A stretch of 64,000 nt of DNA from Stemphylium vesicarium. Its lineage: Eukaryota; Ascomycota; Dothideomycetes; Pleosporales; Pleosporaceae. Shown piece by piece: positions 11,437 through 22,320 of this stretch. Each line of letters starts with the position of its first letter. The first letter of the stretch is position 1. The stretch lies in assembly GCA_004380135.1 (NCBI GenBank), contig QXCR01000024.1, forward strand, positions 124,001 through 188,000, given 5' to 3'. Below the pieces are notes generated by a model. It had not been told where the DNA came from. It saw only the letters and a program-made list of their open reading frames with translations, and made no database searches. A program made the position numbers and the translations under genes.

Positions 11437-13872
11437 ATGAAACGATCCCATGCCACGCCCAAGAAATCAATTCTTAAGCCGTACAAACGCCAAAAGGTCG
11501 AGCCGTTTCCGAAACCTCTGCCTCAGTCCACAAAACCTAAGCGCAAGGTGCAGCTCAACGAGCTAGGATGGAAGACTGTATCCATGCCCGATCGCTTGGA
11601 GGATACCGAAGGCTTCTACGGACTCGAAGAGATTGACGACGTGACAGTCGTGAAGGATCCCACGACCGGCCATCTCCACTTTGAGACGACGAAAACGGAA
11701 GATGAAGTCGCGCGCGATGTTGAGGAAGCGTGGCAGCGGGAAGAAGAAGAGGCCCAACGTTTGGAGAAGATAACCTTTGGCGAGGGCGAGCAGCTTGAGG
11801 GAGAAGAAGCCGCGGGAACCAAGATACAAGGAGAAGACGCAGAAGTGGAATGGGAGGGCTTCAACGACGATGAGGATGCGCCTGCCGAGGCCGAGCCGGA
11901 AAAGCAGAAGCCTTCCACGAACGGTGAGGTTGGAGCGCACAAGGAGACCAAGACGGAGAAGAAGAGAAGGCTCAAGGAAGCGAAACTGAAGAGGCAAGAG
12001 GAAGAAGCGAACGCGAAACAAGCGAGTTCGAATGAAGACGACAAAGCAGATGGTAATGACGAGGACGAGGACGACGCCGACAATCGTGAGGACGGCGAGA
12101 CTTTCGGCCCTGGCGCCTTCGATATACTGGCAAATCAGCCAGACGACGACAGCGACGAAGAGGACGTGTCCGCTTGGGGAGAGCTGGACCTCTCTGAAGA
12201 AATGCTAGGATCTTTGGCGAAGCTCAAGTTCTCTAAGCCTACCGACATTCAAGCATCCTCTATACCTGAGATCATGGCTGGCAGGGATGTCATTGGCAAG
12301 GCTTCGACAGGTTCCGGAAAGACTCTTGCTTTTGGTATTCCAATCGTGGAGTCATATCTCGCTTCTCGCTCAGCCCCAAAAGATGCTGAAAACCATGCAC
12401 CTACCGCCCTCATTATCGCACCAACTCGAGAACTCGCTCACCAGATCAATGCCCATCTTGTTGCGCTCTGTGCAAAAGGTGAGTTTGAGCCGCCGTACAT
12501 CACATCCATCACAGGTGGTCTGTCCGTACAGAAGCAGCGCAGACAGTTGGAAAAGGCAGACATTGTCGTCGGAACCCCGGGTCGATTGTGGGAAGTCATC
12601 AGCACCGGCCAAGGGCTGCTCGGCAAATTCAAACAGATCAAATTCCTGGTCATTGATGAGGCCGATCGCTTGTTGAGCCAGGGTCACTTCAAAGAGATGG
12701 AGGATATTCTCAAGGTTCTGGAGCCTGACGATGAGCCTGCTGAGAACGCCGACCCAGCAGAGGCACCCGAATCTCAACGCCAAACCTTGGTGTTCTCCGC
12801 AACCTTTGGAAAAGACCTACAACGGAAACTCGCTGGTAAAGTCAAACATGGTGGTGAGGTCCTGAGTCAACAACAGTCTATGGAGTATTTGCTCAAGAAG
12901 CTCCGATTCAGGGAGGAGAAGCCCAAGTTCATTGACGCCAACCCGGAGTCGCAGATGGCTAGTAAGCTCCAAGAAGGACTCATCGAGTGCGCCGGCCCTG
13001 AGAAGGATCTGTACCTGTACTCATTACTTATGTTCTACACGAAGAAGCGCGCCCTAGTCTTCACCAACTCCATCTCGGCAGTACGACGTATAACGCCTTT
13101 CCTAACGAACCTGGCCCTTCCCGCTCTTCCACTACACTCCAACATGCCGCAAAAAGCTCGTCTACGCTCCATCGAACGTTTCAAAGAGCGTCCAGGCTCC
13201 ATTTTAGTAGCCACCGATGTCGCCGCACGAGGTCTTGACATCCCCCAAGTGGAGTTAGTCATCCACTACCATCTCCCCCGAGCCGCAGACACTTACGTGC
13301 ACCGATCCGGACGTACAGCACGAGCCGACGCCTCCGGCGCCAGCATTCTAATCTGCGCACCTGAAGAAGTCGGCGGCGTCCGCCGCCTAATCGCCAAAGT
13401 GCACGCGCGAGCCAGCGACGCGCCCAAATCCAAGAAAACCGCCTTCTTCATCCGCACCCTCGACATTGACCGACGCATCGTCTCGCGCCTCAAGCCGCGC
13501 GCCACCCTCTCCAAACGCCTCGCAGACACCGTCATTGCAAAGGAGAAGAAGAACAGCGAAGACGATGTCCTGCGCCAGGGCGCGGAGGACCTGGGCATCG
13601 ACTACGATAGCGAGGAGTTCGAGAAGGAAGCTAAAGGCAAGCGCGGCCGTGGCAGCGGAAGAAAGAAGAAGGAGAAGGAGGCGAGCGAGATGACGAAAGC
13701 TGAGATGCAGGGTCTCCGTGCGGAACTTAGGGAGCTGCTTAGCCAGAGGATTAATACCGGGGTTAGTGCGAGGTATCTTACTAGTGGCGGGATCGATGTT
13801 GAGGCGCTTATGGCGGGAGAGGGGAATATGCAATTTTTGGGTAATTTGGATGGGCTAGGGTTTGAGGACTGA
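11437..13872 (+). CDS. MAK5: DEAD-box RNA helicase Mak5, 60S ribosome assembly
   Basis: Single exon, 811 aa. The start is the ATG at 11437; the frame is open a little further upstream but without another ATG. The N-terminus is basic (KKSILKPYKRQKVEPF), then a segment GFYGLEEIDDV typical of Mak5, then a long acidic Glu/Lys/Asp-rich stretch to about residue 240. Helicase core: Q-motif region FSKPTDIQ, motif I ASTGSGKT, Ia PTRELA, Ib TPGRLWE, II VIDEADRL, III FSATF, then RecA2 with VATDVAARGLDIP and HRSGRTAR. The tail is Lys-rich and basic. Family knowledge: Mak5 is a nucleolar helicase needed for large-subunit assembly. The neighbouring gene at 14083-14813 is convergent. Confidence 0.93.
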   Translation: MKRSHATPKKSILKPYKRQKVEPFPKPLPQSTKPKRKVQLNELGWKTVSMPDRLEDTEGFYGLEEIDDVTVVKDPTTGHLHFETTKTEDEVARDVEEAWQREEEEAQRLEKITFGEGEQLEGEEAAGTKIQGEDAEVEWEGFNDDEDAPAEAEPEKQKPSTNGEVGAHKETKTEKKRRLKEAKLKRQEEEANAKQASSNEDDKADGNDEDEDDADNREDGETFGPGAFDILANQPDDDSDEEDVSAWGELDLSEEMLGSLAKLKFSKPTDIQASSIPEIMAGRDVIGKASTGSGKTLAFGIPIVESYLASRSAPKDAENHAPTALIIAPTRELAHQINAHLVALCAKGEFEPPYITSITGGLSVQKQRRQLEKADIVVGTPGRLWEVISTGQGLLGKFKQIKFLVIDEADRLLSQGHFKEMEDILKVLEPDDEPAENADPAEAPESQRQTLVFSATFGKDLQRKLAGKVKHGGEVLSQQQSMEYLLKKLRFREEKPKFIDANPESQMASKLQEGLIECAGPEKDLYLYSLLMFYTKKRALVFTNSISAVRRITPFLTNLALPALPLHSNMPQKARLRSIERFKERPGSILVATDVAARGLDIPQVELVIHYHLPRAADTYVHRSGRTARADASGASILICAPEEVGGVRRLIAKVHARASDAPKSKKTAFFIRTLDIDRRIVSRLKPRATLSKRLADTVIAKEKKNSEDDVLRQGAEDLGIDYDSEEFEKEAKGKRGRGSGRKKKEKEASEMTKAEMQGLRAELRELLSQRINTGVSARYLTSGGIDVEALMAGEGNMQFLGNLDGLGFED

Positions 13873-14082
13873 GAGAATTTCGACTTGAGAAATATGCAAT
13901 TCATCGATTTTTTTTCTTCATTCAGACGCTTCGAGTCAAATTCGACAGATGCATCTTTATTTTATTTCCCATAACTTGTGTTGCTCTCATTACCCGTCTT
14001 ACTAAGTCACGCTCACGTCACTCCCTCACTCCAAACTCGAATACAACGCACCAACCCACCGAAACTACTCTCCCCCTTTGTC

Positions 14083-14813
14083 CTACAAACCCTCAGCCTC
14101 AATATCCTCCAGCTCCTCTTCACCCAACCGCAGCAACTTCTGCACACCCTGATCCTCCACCAGTCCATTACCCAGCAAATCTCTGATCCGCCCTGCCAAC
14201 CCAAGCTGTCCCCTGGTGATACCGCGCTTCAATTTCGAAGTTCTGCGCAGCCCATCCAACATCTCCACCAGCGACCGATTGTCCCGGAATGTGAACAGCG
14301 ATGACGAAGCCGAAATATCTTCTACAAGGGCGCGACCTAGCGTTCCAATGACGGTGTTTTGGTACCGTAGCAGCGCGGTCAGACGCGCAATCCTCACGTC
14401 GTTGATACGCTTCCGATGCGCGGATCGTGGATTAAAGGAATGCTGAGGCGTCGCTGGTGAATCAGAATTGTCCGCCTTCCTTACTTGTCCTATATTCTGC
14501 CCCCGTGCTTCCTCCACCTCTTCTTCTGCTTCTTCATCTGCATCCCACTCGCCACCTCCTGCGCTATCCTCCACTCGTCCGAACGACTCCGAAACCCGCA
14601 GAACGAGAACTAACGGCTCTCCTCCATGCTCGCCCGTAATTCCCTTTCTCGGTCGACGAGTGCAGCAAGTACGAAGATAACGCATAGGCTGAACAGGAAG
14701 CTTGGGTCGGGGGGTAGAAGACATGGCCTGGGTGAGAAGATCAGGGGGGAGAGGGCGATGTACAGGGTTGGTGCCCAGACTTTGAGATAGAGGGGTGGGG
14801 CGTGCAGTTGCAT
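14083..14813 (-). CDS. Putative single-pass membrane protein, unknown function
   Basis: Two possible models. Preferred: ATG at 14813, exon 14813-14615, intron 14614-14559 (56 bp, GTTAGT...CGCAG), exon 14558-14083, giving 224 aa. The first exon encodes a hydrophobic N-terminus (LKVWAPTLYIALSPLIF and a second stretch FLFSLCVIFVLAALV), which would be lost otherwise. Alternative: unspliced ATG at 14724, 213 aa, with an Arg-rich N-terminus. The shared C-terminal part has an acidic stretch, then a helical region with conserved-looking sequence (INDVRIARLTALLRYQNTVI) and an acidic end. I do not recognise the family. The intron restores the frame exactly and its length matches other introns here, which supports the preferred model; its branch point is weak. 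Confidence 0.55.
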
Positions 14814-15012
14814 TGTATATTTTTGGTGGCGCAGGTGCGTAGAGTGGTAGAATTGTGTGGATTAAACCGGCTTGTTTAAAGCTGTTGAGCGCGCAGGGGT
14901 GGATGAAAGTGCGTTAAAGTGTAAAGTGTTGAGAAAGGCCAGTTGGGCAATTTCCGCGATTCCATTCATTCTGCTTTCACGTGCCGTTTTTTTGGGACGG
15001 CGGGCTTGACTT

Positions 15013-15046
<34 letters not shown>

Positions 15047-16283
15047 GCGCGCGATTGGCTATATCCCATGTCATACAAATCCAGACAAGAGCAGACAAGA
15101 ATCGGATACAGCTTGTAGTTGTGTAACGCGAATCTCCCTGTCCTTTCGTCTGTCGCGTGTGAGTAGTAGAGGTGAATGCTCCGGAGCCATCAGCCAGTCG
15201 TGAATGTAATCAGTGATGAGCTCGAAGCTCTTTGGGCCTGATCGTCATGGAATTATGGAACATGTCCAAATCTAGTTGCTATTCTTTCACGTTCTGCGGT
15301 GGTCTTTGGGGAAAGTGGAGAAAGTAAAGGCAGGAGTGGTTTCAGTACGGTACAAGATTTAGTGAGCATGGAGAAAGAACAAGTAGTGTAGCGCTATCAG
15401 GATGATGACGGAGGACAAAAAGAAAAGGTCCACACTTTCTCAGCTTGCGTTGCTGCAATCGTTTGTGGTGAACAAGAATGGCTGAAATACTTTGCTTTTC
15501 AATTCATACGCTTCTTAGCATACATCTATTCTACATCGTACACATGGCATCGGAGAAAAAAGGGGGTGACTAGAAAAGACAAGCAATTTTGTTATTGTTG
15601 TCTTGAGCCTCATCCTCTCTTCTGTGCCTTTCTTTACCCCAAGCGTCCTGTCATGCCCAACATCCACACCTCAATACGCGCGCGCGTCATGCTTCATCAT
15701 GATCGTCATCCAGCGACCCAAGCTTTCTAATACGCAAACGCATCTTCTACTATCTATACCGTTTCACACGCGCACACACACGCATGCACACAACCGATAC
15801 CGAGTATGGCAAGATGATACTCTTCCTCGCATCCACAAAACAGAAACCCCGGCCCAATGCTCGCAAACAGCAGCAGGCACCACCCATTAACACATAACAA
15901 CGCTCCTTCATCGCCGCCAGTAGGCGGGTGGGAAAGGGAAAAAGGGAAATAAGGAAAGAAAAAGGAGATGTAAGACATGTATACCGAAGAAAAAGATGAG
16001 CGCCAAGCTGAATGGACCGATTCATTACACCGTCACACGCGTTTTCCTCCATTAATGAGGAAAAGCAGGCGTTTCGTAAAAAAGGGTGTCATGTGCACGC
16101 TGGAACGACAAGAGTGGGAACAGTGAAGAACAGTAGAAAGAAGAGAATTGATATGGCAGTTGTGGCGGTAAGGTTCCGCCAAGGCGTTGTGGGTTGTGTC
16201 GATGACGAACCAGTGCTTTGCCCTTGCAAAGCATAGATTCATGCGAAGAGCGAGAAGATACAGCGTACGAGGCATTAGACGTC
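14814..16283. other. Intergenic region with CA microsatellite
   Basis: Upstream of the putative membrane gene and 3' flank of the phytochrome gene. Apart from the dinucleotide tract, and a shorter CA/CG-rich patch near 15770-15790, only chance reading frames are present. Confidence 0.5.
15013..15053. repeat. (CA)n(CG)n microsatellite
   Basis: About fifteen CA units run directly into four or five CG units. The mixed tract alternates purine and pyrimidine throughout, the pattern known to favour left-handed DNA and to vary in length between strains. Confidence 0.95.
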
Positions 16284-19200
16284 TCAGGCTGGCGGTTTCT
16301 CGGCGTCGTCTTCTGGAGGTTCAATTTTACCTTCCTCCTGATTCTGCAAAAGGCGAGCTTGCTCATCCGGTATATCGCCCTGCTCATTCTCCTCACCGGC
16401 CATTGGATCTTCTGAGCGGAGAACAGCAGCCTCCTCAAGCTCTTCCGAAGGATTGGGAACGGGAGGCTCGCCTGAGGGTTTGGTGATGGCCTCGTCGGCG
16501 CTGTGCTTGCCTCGTTGGAACCAACCACCTTTCTCCCACGAACCAGGTTGATATAGGCAGTCCTTTCGGATGTCGCTGTCGACTATTGCGCCCATGAGCT
16601 TGTTTAACCGGTCAAAGGCGATGGGCTTAAGGATCCATGCATCGAACCCTGCGTCGATGTATTGTTGGCGATCGCGCTCGATCAGAGATGCTGAAACGGC
16701 GATGATGGGTACGCGTCCGCAAAGGGCTGCGCGGGGAGAGTATATGTCGTTGTGTAGCTTTTCGAATGATCGGATCATCTTCGTCGAGGTAAGTCCGTCC
16801 ACAATTGGCATCTGGACGAAAGTCAGTACACGCGAAATCAAGCTCGAGATCAGATGAACTCACCTGCATATCCATCAAGACAACATCAACGTCCTTGGAA
16901 TTATCGCCGTAGGCGGATGCGCATTCTTCACCATTCACGGTGAGGTGTACTTCGTGCCCCAGCTTTTCTAACCGCTTCTTGACAATCCTGCTGTTTACCG
17001 GATCATCTTCAGCAACGAGTACGCGCATGTGGTCGGGTGACAAGTTCTCAGGTTCGGCAGTTGGCTGCGGTGTTTCCTCTTCATCCACCTCACCAAGTAT
17101 ACTTCCCGGCCGGTGAGCGCCCATCAGAGAGCTGCCACCTTCATCAGGAACCTTGAGGGCAGTGATGGGGGCATTTGAACCGGGAATAGTCTGCTCGCCA
17201 GGACTGCTCGATTCCATGCTTCTTTGCCAAGGCGGGACAATGGTTTGACTGCTAAAGTCCTCGAGGCTCCTAGACCTCTTGCGGGCTGCAGCCGCAGCTT
17301 CAGGGTCCAAACTAGTGCGTTTCGTCAAAGTCGGTCTCAAAGACCGTGAGCTCGGGCTCGCGTCGCCTCTTCCGACCATGTGTGGCTCTTGAATAGCGTC
17401 AATGAGTCTGTCCATGTCACTTCTCTGGCTCGAGCCACTCTTAAAGCTCCGCATGCTATGCTTGCTTGTTAGGCTCCCAGCACTCGACCTCCGCACGACA
17501 ACGTGGCTCGAGCTGTCATCGTGCTCGCTCGCAGAATGATTTCTAGACAGACTTGGCGCTATCAAGGTCCGTTCACCAACAGGGCTCGAAAGGTCGGGTG
17601 GAGGCTGCTCTTGCTGAGGTGTGATACTTCCTGCGGGTGAAGCTTGCGCAGTAGAAACAGACTCTATCTCAGAGTCTGGAAGGTCGAATGGGAGCTGTAT
17701 GACAAATCTTGTACCTTTACCCTCTTCCGATCGCAACCGTAATTGCCCGTTCATGTTCCTGATGATCCGCCCAACGATGGCTAACCCAAGTCCCAACGTA
17801 GACTTGTCGTTTTGCTGCGCAATCTGGTTCTTGTCTGGCACTAGAGCATCTTCTAGCATGGACGTGGGCTCAGAGTGAACTTGCTCAAGATCGTTGAAAA
17901 GCTGATCAAGTTTCTTCTGGCTCATGCCCGCACCTGTGTCTGCCACCGCCACCTCAACATCGACATGGTCTCTCCCGGGTCTGGCTGCAACATAAACCTC
18001 AACCGTAACACTGCCTTGGGTGGTATGTTGGATCGCGTTCGCCGTGATATTGGAGATGGCTTGTCGTATTCGGCGCTGATCTCCGATGCAATGAGTAGGC
18101 AGCCCCGGATGCTGAATAACTTGATACTCAATGTTCTTCCTCCTGGCATCGTTTCGGAACATGTCCGTGGCCTCTCTGACAGTGTCTTTGAAGTCGAAAG
18201 TCTCGCCCTTAATGAGTGGTCCGCCTTCCTCAGTCTTCGTCAAGTCGAGGAGATCGTTGATTACGTAAATGAGCGACTTGGACGCCGAGTGAGATCGCGA
18301 AAGGTTCTCCCGGGTCTCTGAATCTAAAGCGCCCTCTAATGCTATTTCGAGGTAGTTGATGATCGCGTTCAACGGGGTACGAACTTCGTGTGCCGAGTTT
18401 GCAAGCAACAGTCGTGTCAACTGGCTGCTTTGTAGCGCAGCTTCTTTCTGCCTCCAGACTTCGATGAACTTTCCATAAACCAAACAAAGTACGGAAGCGG
18501 TTTCTATCTCTTCTTCCGTCCACTCACGGCACTTTCCAACGACTGTCTCTGACCACGTCTTGAAACTCTTTCGCGGCTCCAGATAACCCTCTGTGCCTTC
18601 CTTAATGAACTTCTCGTAGGGGTTGCCCGCCCATTTGACTTCCTTCAGCTGACCCTTGCGGAAGAAGACGATGAAGTCCTCACCGTCTACAGACAAGGGC
18701 ACTATGAGCATGCCTGCTATGACATGGAAACCGGGCGGGTATCGTAAATCAGGAAAGTCATTGGCAATGTCGATGGAAGTCATGACGGCCTGAATTTTCC
18801 GCATCCTGAGATATTCCAACATTGCCAATGCTTCTTGTGAGTTTTCGAGAGTGCCTAGAATCTTGGTCTCGTCGCGAATAGATAATAGGCCAAAGTCTGC
18901 GTCGAAGAGTTTCAGGAGGTCATCTGAGGATGCGATGATGTACCCGGAGGGATTGTGCTGCGTTGGTACGGTGTTGATCAGTTTTCGCGCCTGTAATCTC
19001 GATGCATACGACAGCCTTTCGATATTCCTTGAAGCTGCGTCACCGACCATGCGACACATCTTGCGAATGGGGAAAGAAACTCGCATACCACGAGGCCCGT
19101 AGGAATGACATGCGATGAGGCCCCAAAGCTCGTTGAATGCATTGATAGAAATCGACATTGACGATCGTACAGCCATGTTTGTGAGGTACTTGAGGTGTAT

Positions 19201-20775
19201 CGGGGACATGGCGCGAAGATAAGAGTGTGTAAGATCAAGCGGGTTTTCCAGATCTTCGGCAGTACGACAGACGAGCCTAGCCGTCTGTTGGTCGCGATCG
19301 TAGAGCATGCGGACCTTGTTGAGCTTGTACAACTCTCGGGCTTGTTTGGGTATGTCTGAGGCGGGGAAGTTCAGACCCTTGTAAAGATCTTTTGTTGCTC
19401 GGGGATCTACAAGTTCGGTGACAACACGACCGTTGAAAGTCTGATCGAACTGATATATCATGACACGATGAAAGCCCGTCAATTCTTTGACAACACCGAC
19501 CAGCACCTTGAGAAATTTTTCCAGCGAGGGCGCAGTAGCCAGTTGCTCTTGCACCTGAGACATGATGTTGAAGACCTCCATTGCAGCCGCCTCGCCTTTC
19601 CTCTTCCGCGCACTGCGCAATACTCGCAAAGGCTTGCTCTTGATCTCTGTGCTTTCCAACAGCTCCTCGGCTGTAGGCTGACTAGACAAGGTATCCTCGG
19701 GCAAATCGGGCGTGAGGTCGTTGGGCGGTACCAATGGGTAAAGTGGGTCTTCTTCCAGCTCGAATTCACAGATGACCAGGCCAGGGTTGCTCTCGTTCAT
19801 GTGTATCGCGCACCATAGCTTGCGCGTCCGCGCATGACCTGCAACCTTGATAGACATGGTGAAGACCTCGGGTCCATTGGTGGTGACATCAGAGTCCTCA
19901 TCCTTGATAAAGTCGATGTGATCCAGTAGATTGTCGGCTTGCTCCTCGGAGAGTATATCCGTGAAGCTTTCCAATGCAAAAAGTTCTTTTGGCGTGCGCC
20001 CTAGTACCCGTTTGGAGTTTTCACTCACGATGCGCACTAGCAGACTCCCTTCGGGATCATCTTGCAGCGCCACTAGGAGACCAAAGCCCTGTACGGCGCC
20101 TGGCAAATGGATGGGTTCGTCTTCGCATCGTTGCAAAGTATCGCCTTCTCGCCCTGTAATAACCATGTGACCTCCTTCAGTTGTGACGTGTTTGAATCGG
20201 TGTGTCATTAGACCGCCCATGTCCAAGCTACTGACGCCACTCTTGGTGGAGGTCGGGCGGTCGGGTTTGAAGGATGGCGATCGACTGTCTTCTTGCATGC
20301 TCCCAGTCGATCTAGTTGACGACACGTCGTTGAAGAGCTGGGAGGGAAGTTGTGGTGGTACACCCCTTTGAGACGTCTTGTTTGCCCCATGGCGCGCGGC
20401 CCATGTGCGTTGCGAAGTATGCGATCCATGCGATGTGACGGAACCCTGGGAAGCCCGACGGCCATCAGATGCGAGGCGTGGATCGTTGGCTCGTGAGTAA
20501 GGATGGAAGTAATCGCCTTGCGAGTGCTGCCCCTTGGGCGTGGGTGTAGGTTCTACGCTGATTGCGCTGCGAATAGGGAAGACACGGTCGGTAGCCGAAG
20601 GGCTCAATGGGCCTGATGTTTCGTTCGTAGAAGCGCGCGATCTGCCGTCGATCTTTGTTGGCCCAGATGGAGAGGACGGCTCTTCCTGTACTGGAGACAC
20701 AGTGGAGAAGTTGTGGTGGTCATTGCCCTGCGCAGAAGGTCCGTCTTCGGGAGTCTGGTCGGGTGGTTGAGACAT
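16284..20775 (-). CDS. Fungal phytochrome, hybrid histidine kinase
   Basis: Two exons, 20775-16864 and 16811-16284 (52-bp intron), 1479 aa. The start is the ATG at 20775 (MSQPPDQTPED). A disordered Ser/Thr-rich N-terminus of about 190 aa precedes the photosensory core: PAS with Cys217 in LQRCEDEP, the position used by fungal and bacterial phytochromes for biliverdin; GAF with PASDIP near 469 and DLTHSYLR; then PHY. The output is a HisKA box SAHEVRTPLNA with His796, an HATPase domain (GLGLAIVG; GKGTRFVI), a Ser-rich linker, and a receiver domain with acidic pair EDDPVN, phospho-acceptor Asp1302 in LMDMQ and Lys in LKPIAFD. An acidic Glu/Pro-rich tail of about 80 aa follows. All key residues are present, so it should be an active red/far-red sensor feeding a phosphorelay. 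Fungal phytochromes are called FphA or PHY depending on the species. Confidence 0.97.
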
Positions 20776-22320
20776 GGAGGCGCTATAGCTGCCGAAGACC
20801 AAGTATCGTCGAGATGCGTGGACGTCGGTCGGAGGATGAAAGGGGTCCCAGACCTCACTACGTCGCTAGAAATGAAGACACGCGCACGGCCAACTTCAAC
20901 TCTTCAAGCGTCCATGAGCGTTTGGTTGTGGCCGGGGTGTAGTGTGAATATCTCGAGAGGCGGTCGTAGGTTCGCGACGTGACTTGGCGTTATGCAGGGA
21001 CCGGGACACAGGTGGCGATTCAGATGACGCTGGCGCGGACAGTCCCTAAAAGGAGTATCTTTTTTTGTTTTGGTCGTCGTCGGTGTTGGGCGGACCTAGC
21101 AGCCACATGGGGTTGGGCAGACTTGCTGCTGAAGGTAGAGCGTGCGGGGGGGCAGGCGAGGAAATCTGGACCTTTGGAGGAAGCAGTCAAGTGCGAGGTA
21201 GAAGTCGAGGCGGCGGACGGAAACCGACAGAAGACGACGGCCAAGCGCGACTTGCAAAGCGATGTCTCTAGCTGCACCGGCGCATGCAGAGTGGCAGCAA
21301 GCGCGTCACTGTCTAATCAACGAAATGGATGACTGCCATCAAGGGCTCGACAGAGACTTGAATGGCTTGATGCACCCTTCAGACGTCGATCGTGGGCGAG
21401 ATTGGGTATAGTTGGTTCATCTCTACGATCGACGATTGGAACCGGTTCAAGGATAGTGCATGCAGGACACGGGCGAGGCGTGAAAAGCTCTGGCGTGACC
21501 AAGTGGCCCGGAGGCATGGCTTTTTGCAAACAATTGCATGATGGCATAGGAGAGCCGACCCACACAGGGCGCCCGCGCTCCCAATTCGCGGCTATGTTGC
21601 TCCGGGGGCGGGAAATGCCAGACATTGTAGGCTGACGTCATCGGAGAAGCGCGCCCAGTAAGTGGCTGAACGTCTGGTACGCCGCGGGAGACATCATCTG
21701 CCCCGGAGTTATCTGCAGCCTGACCTTTTATTTCTGACCCTGGAGGCATCAATCGTGCTGGGCACGGCAGCCGACCGCGACAGCTGTCGAGGACGTTGTG
21801 AAAATTGGTACGCCATGTCTTGCCGTTCCGCGGAACATGTACCCCGAACCCTCCCCCAGCACCATTTTCTATGATTTTCTCGGAGCCCCGAGGGCCGCCA
21901 TCACCGCCGATTGTAGGGCTGGCTGCCCATCCACGTGATGATACGTCAGGAACCCCCAGGGCTGTCCACGGCCGTTTCACGTGAAAAGCGGTTGCCAAGC
22001 AATTGACGATCGCATTCCCGGGAGCCACAATGGGCATGACATGGCGTCGCATCCTTCCTGCAACCGGTCCCTTTCACAGGTACTGTCCTGGCCGCCCTTG
22101 GAGCTGTTGGCCATCAAGCCCCCGCTCCGCTAGCCTAGCCATACCACGGTTCGTGCCTGATGCGGTGCAAGGATGTCTTGCTGTTACATCAGATAAGATA
22201 GACACGAGGGCGCCTGTGGGGCAGCGGCCAATGGCGGTCTAACACACCACGGAACATTACATTCTGGATCCATGGTCACCACAACCCTACAGACTCCCAA
22301 ACGCCGCCTACACTAACTCT
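20776..22320. promoter_or_regulatory. Long divergent upstream region
   Basis: 1.5 kb between the phytochrome gene (minus) and the flavoprotein fusion gene (plus). It is GC-rich with scattered short frames and no recognisable gene. The length would allow two separate promoters. Confidence 0.4.

Noticed and set aside
20776..20802. Upstream extension of the phytochrome frame
   Set aside because: It would begin with TTG; the first ATG at 20775 is the reasonable start.
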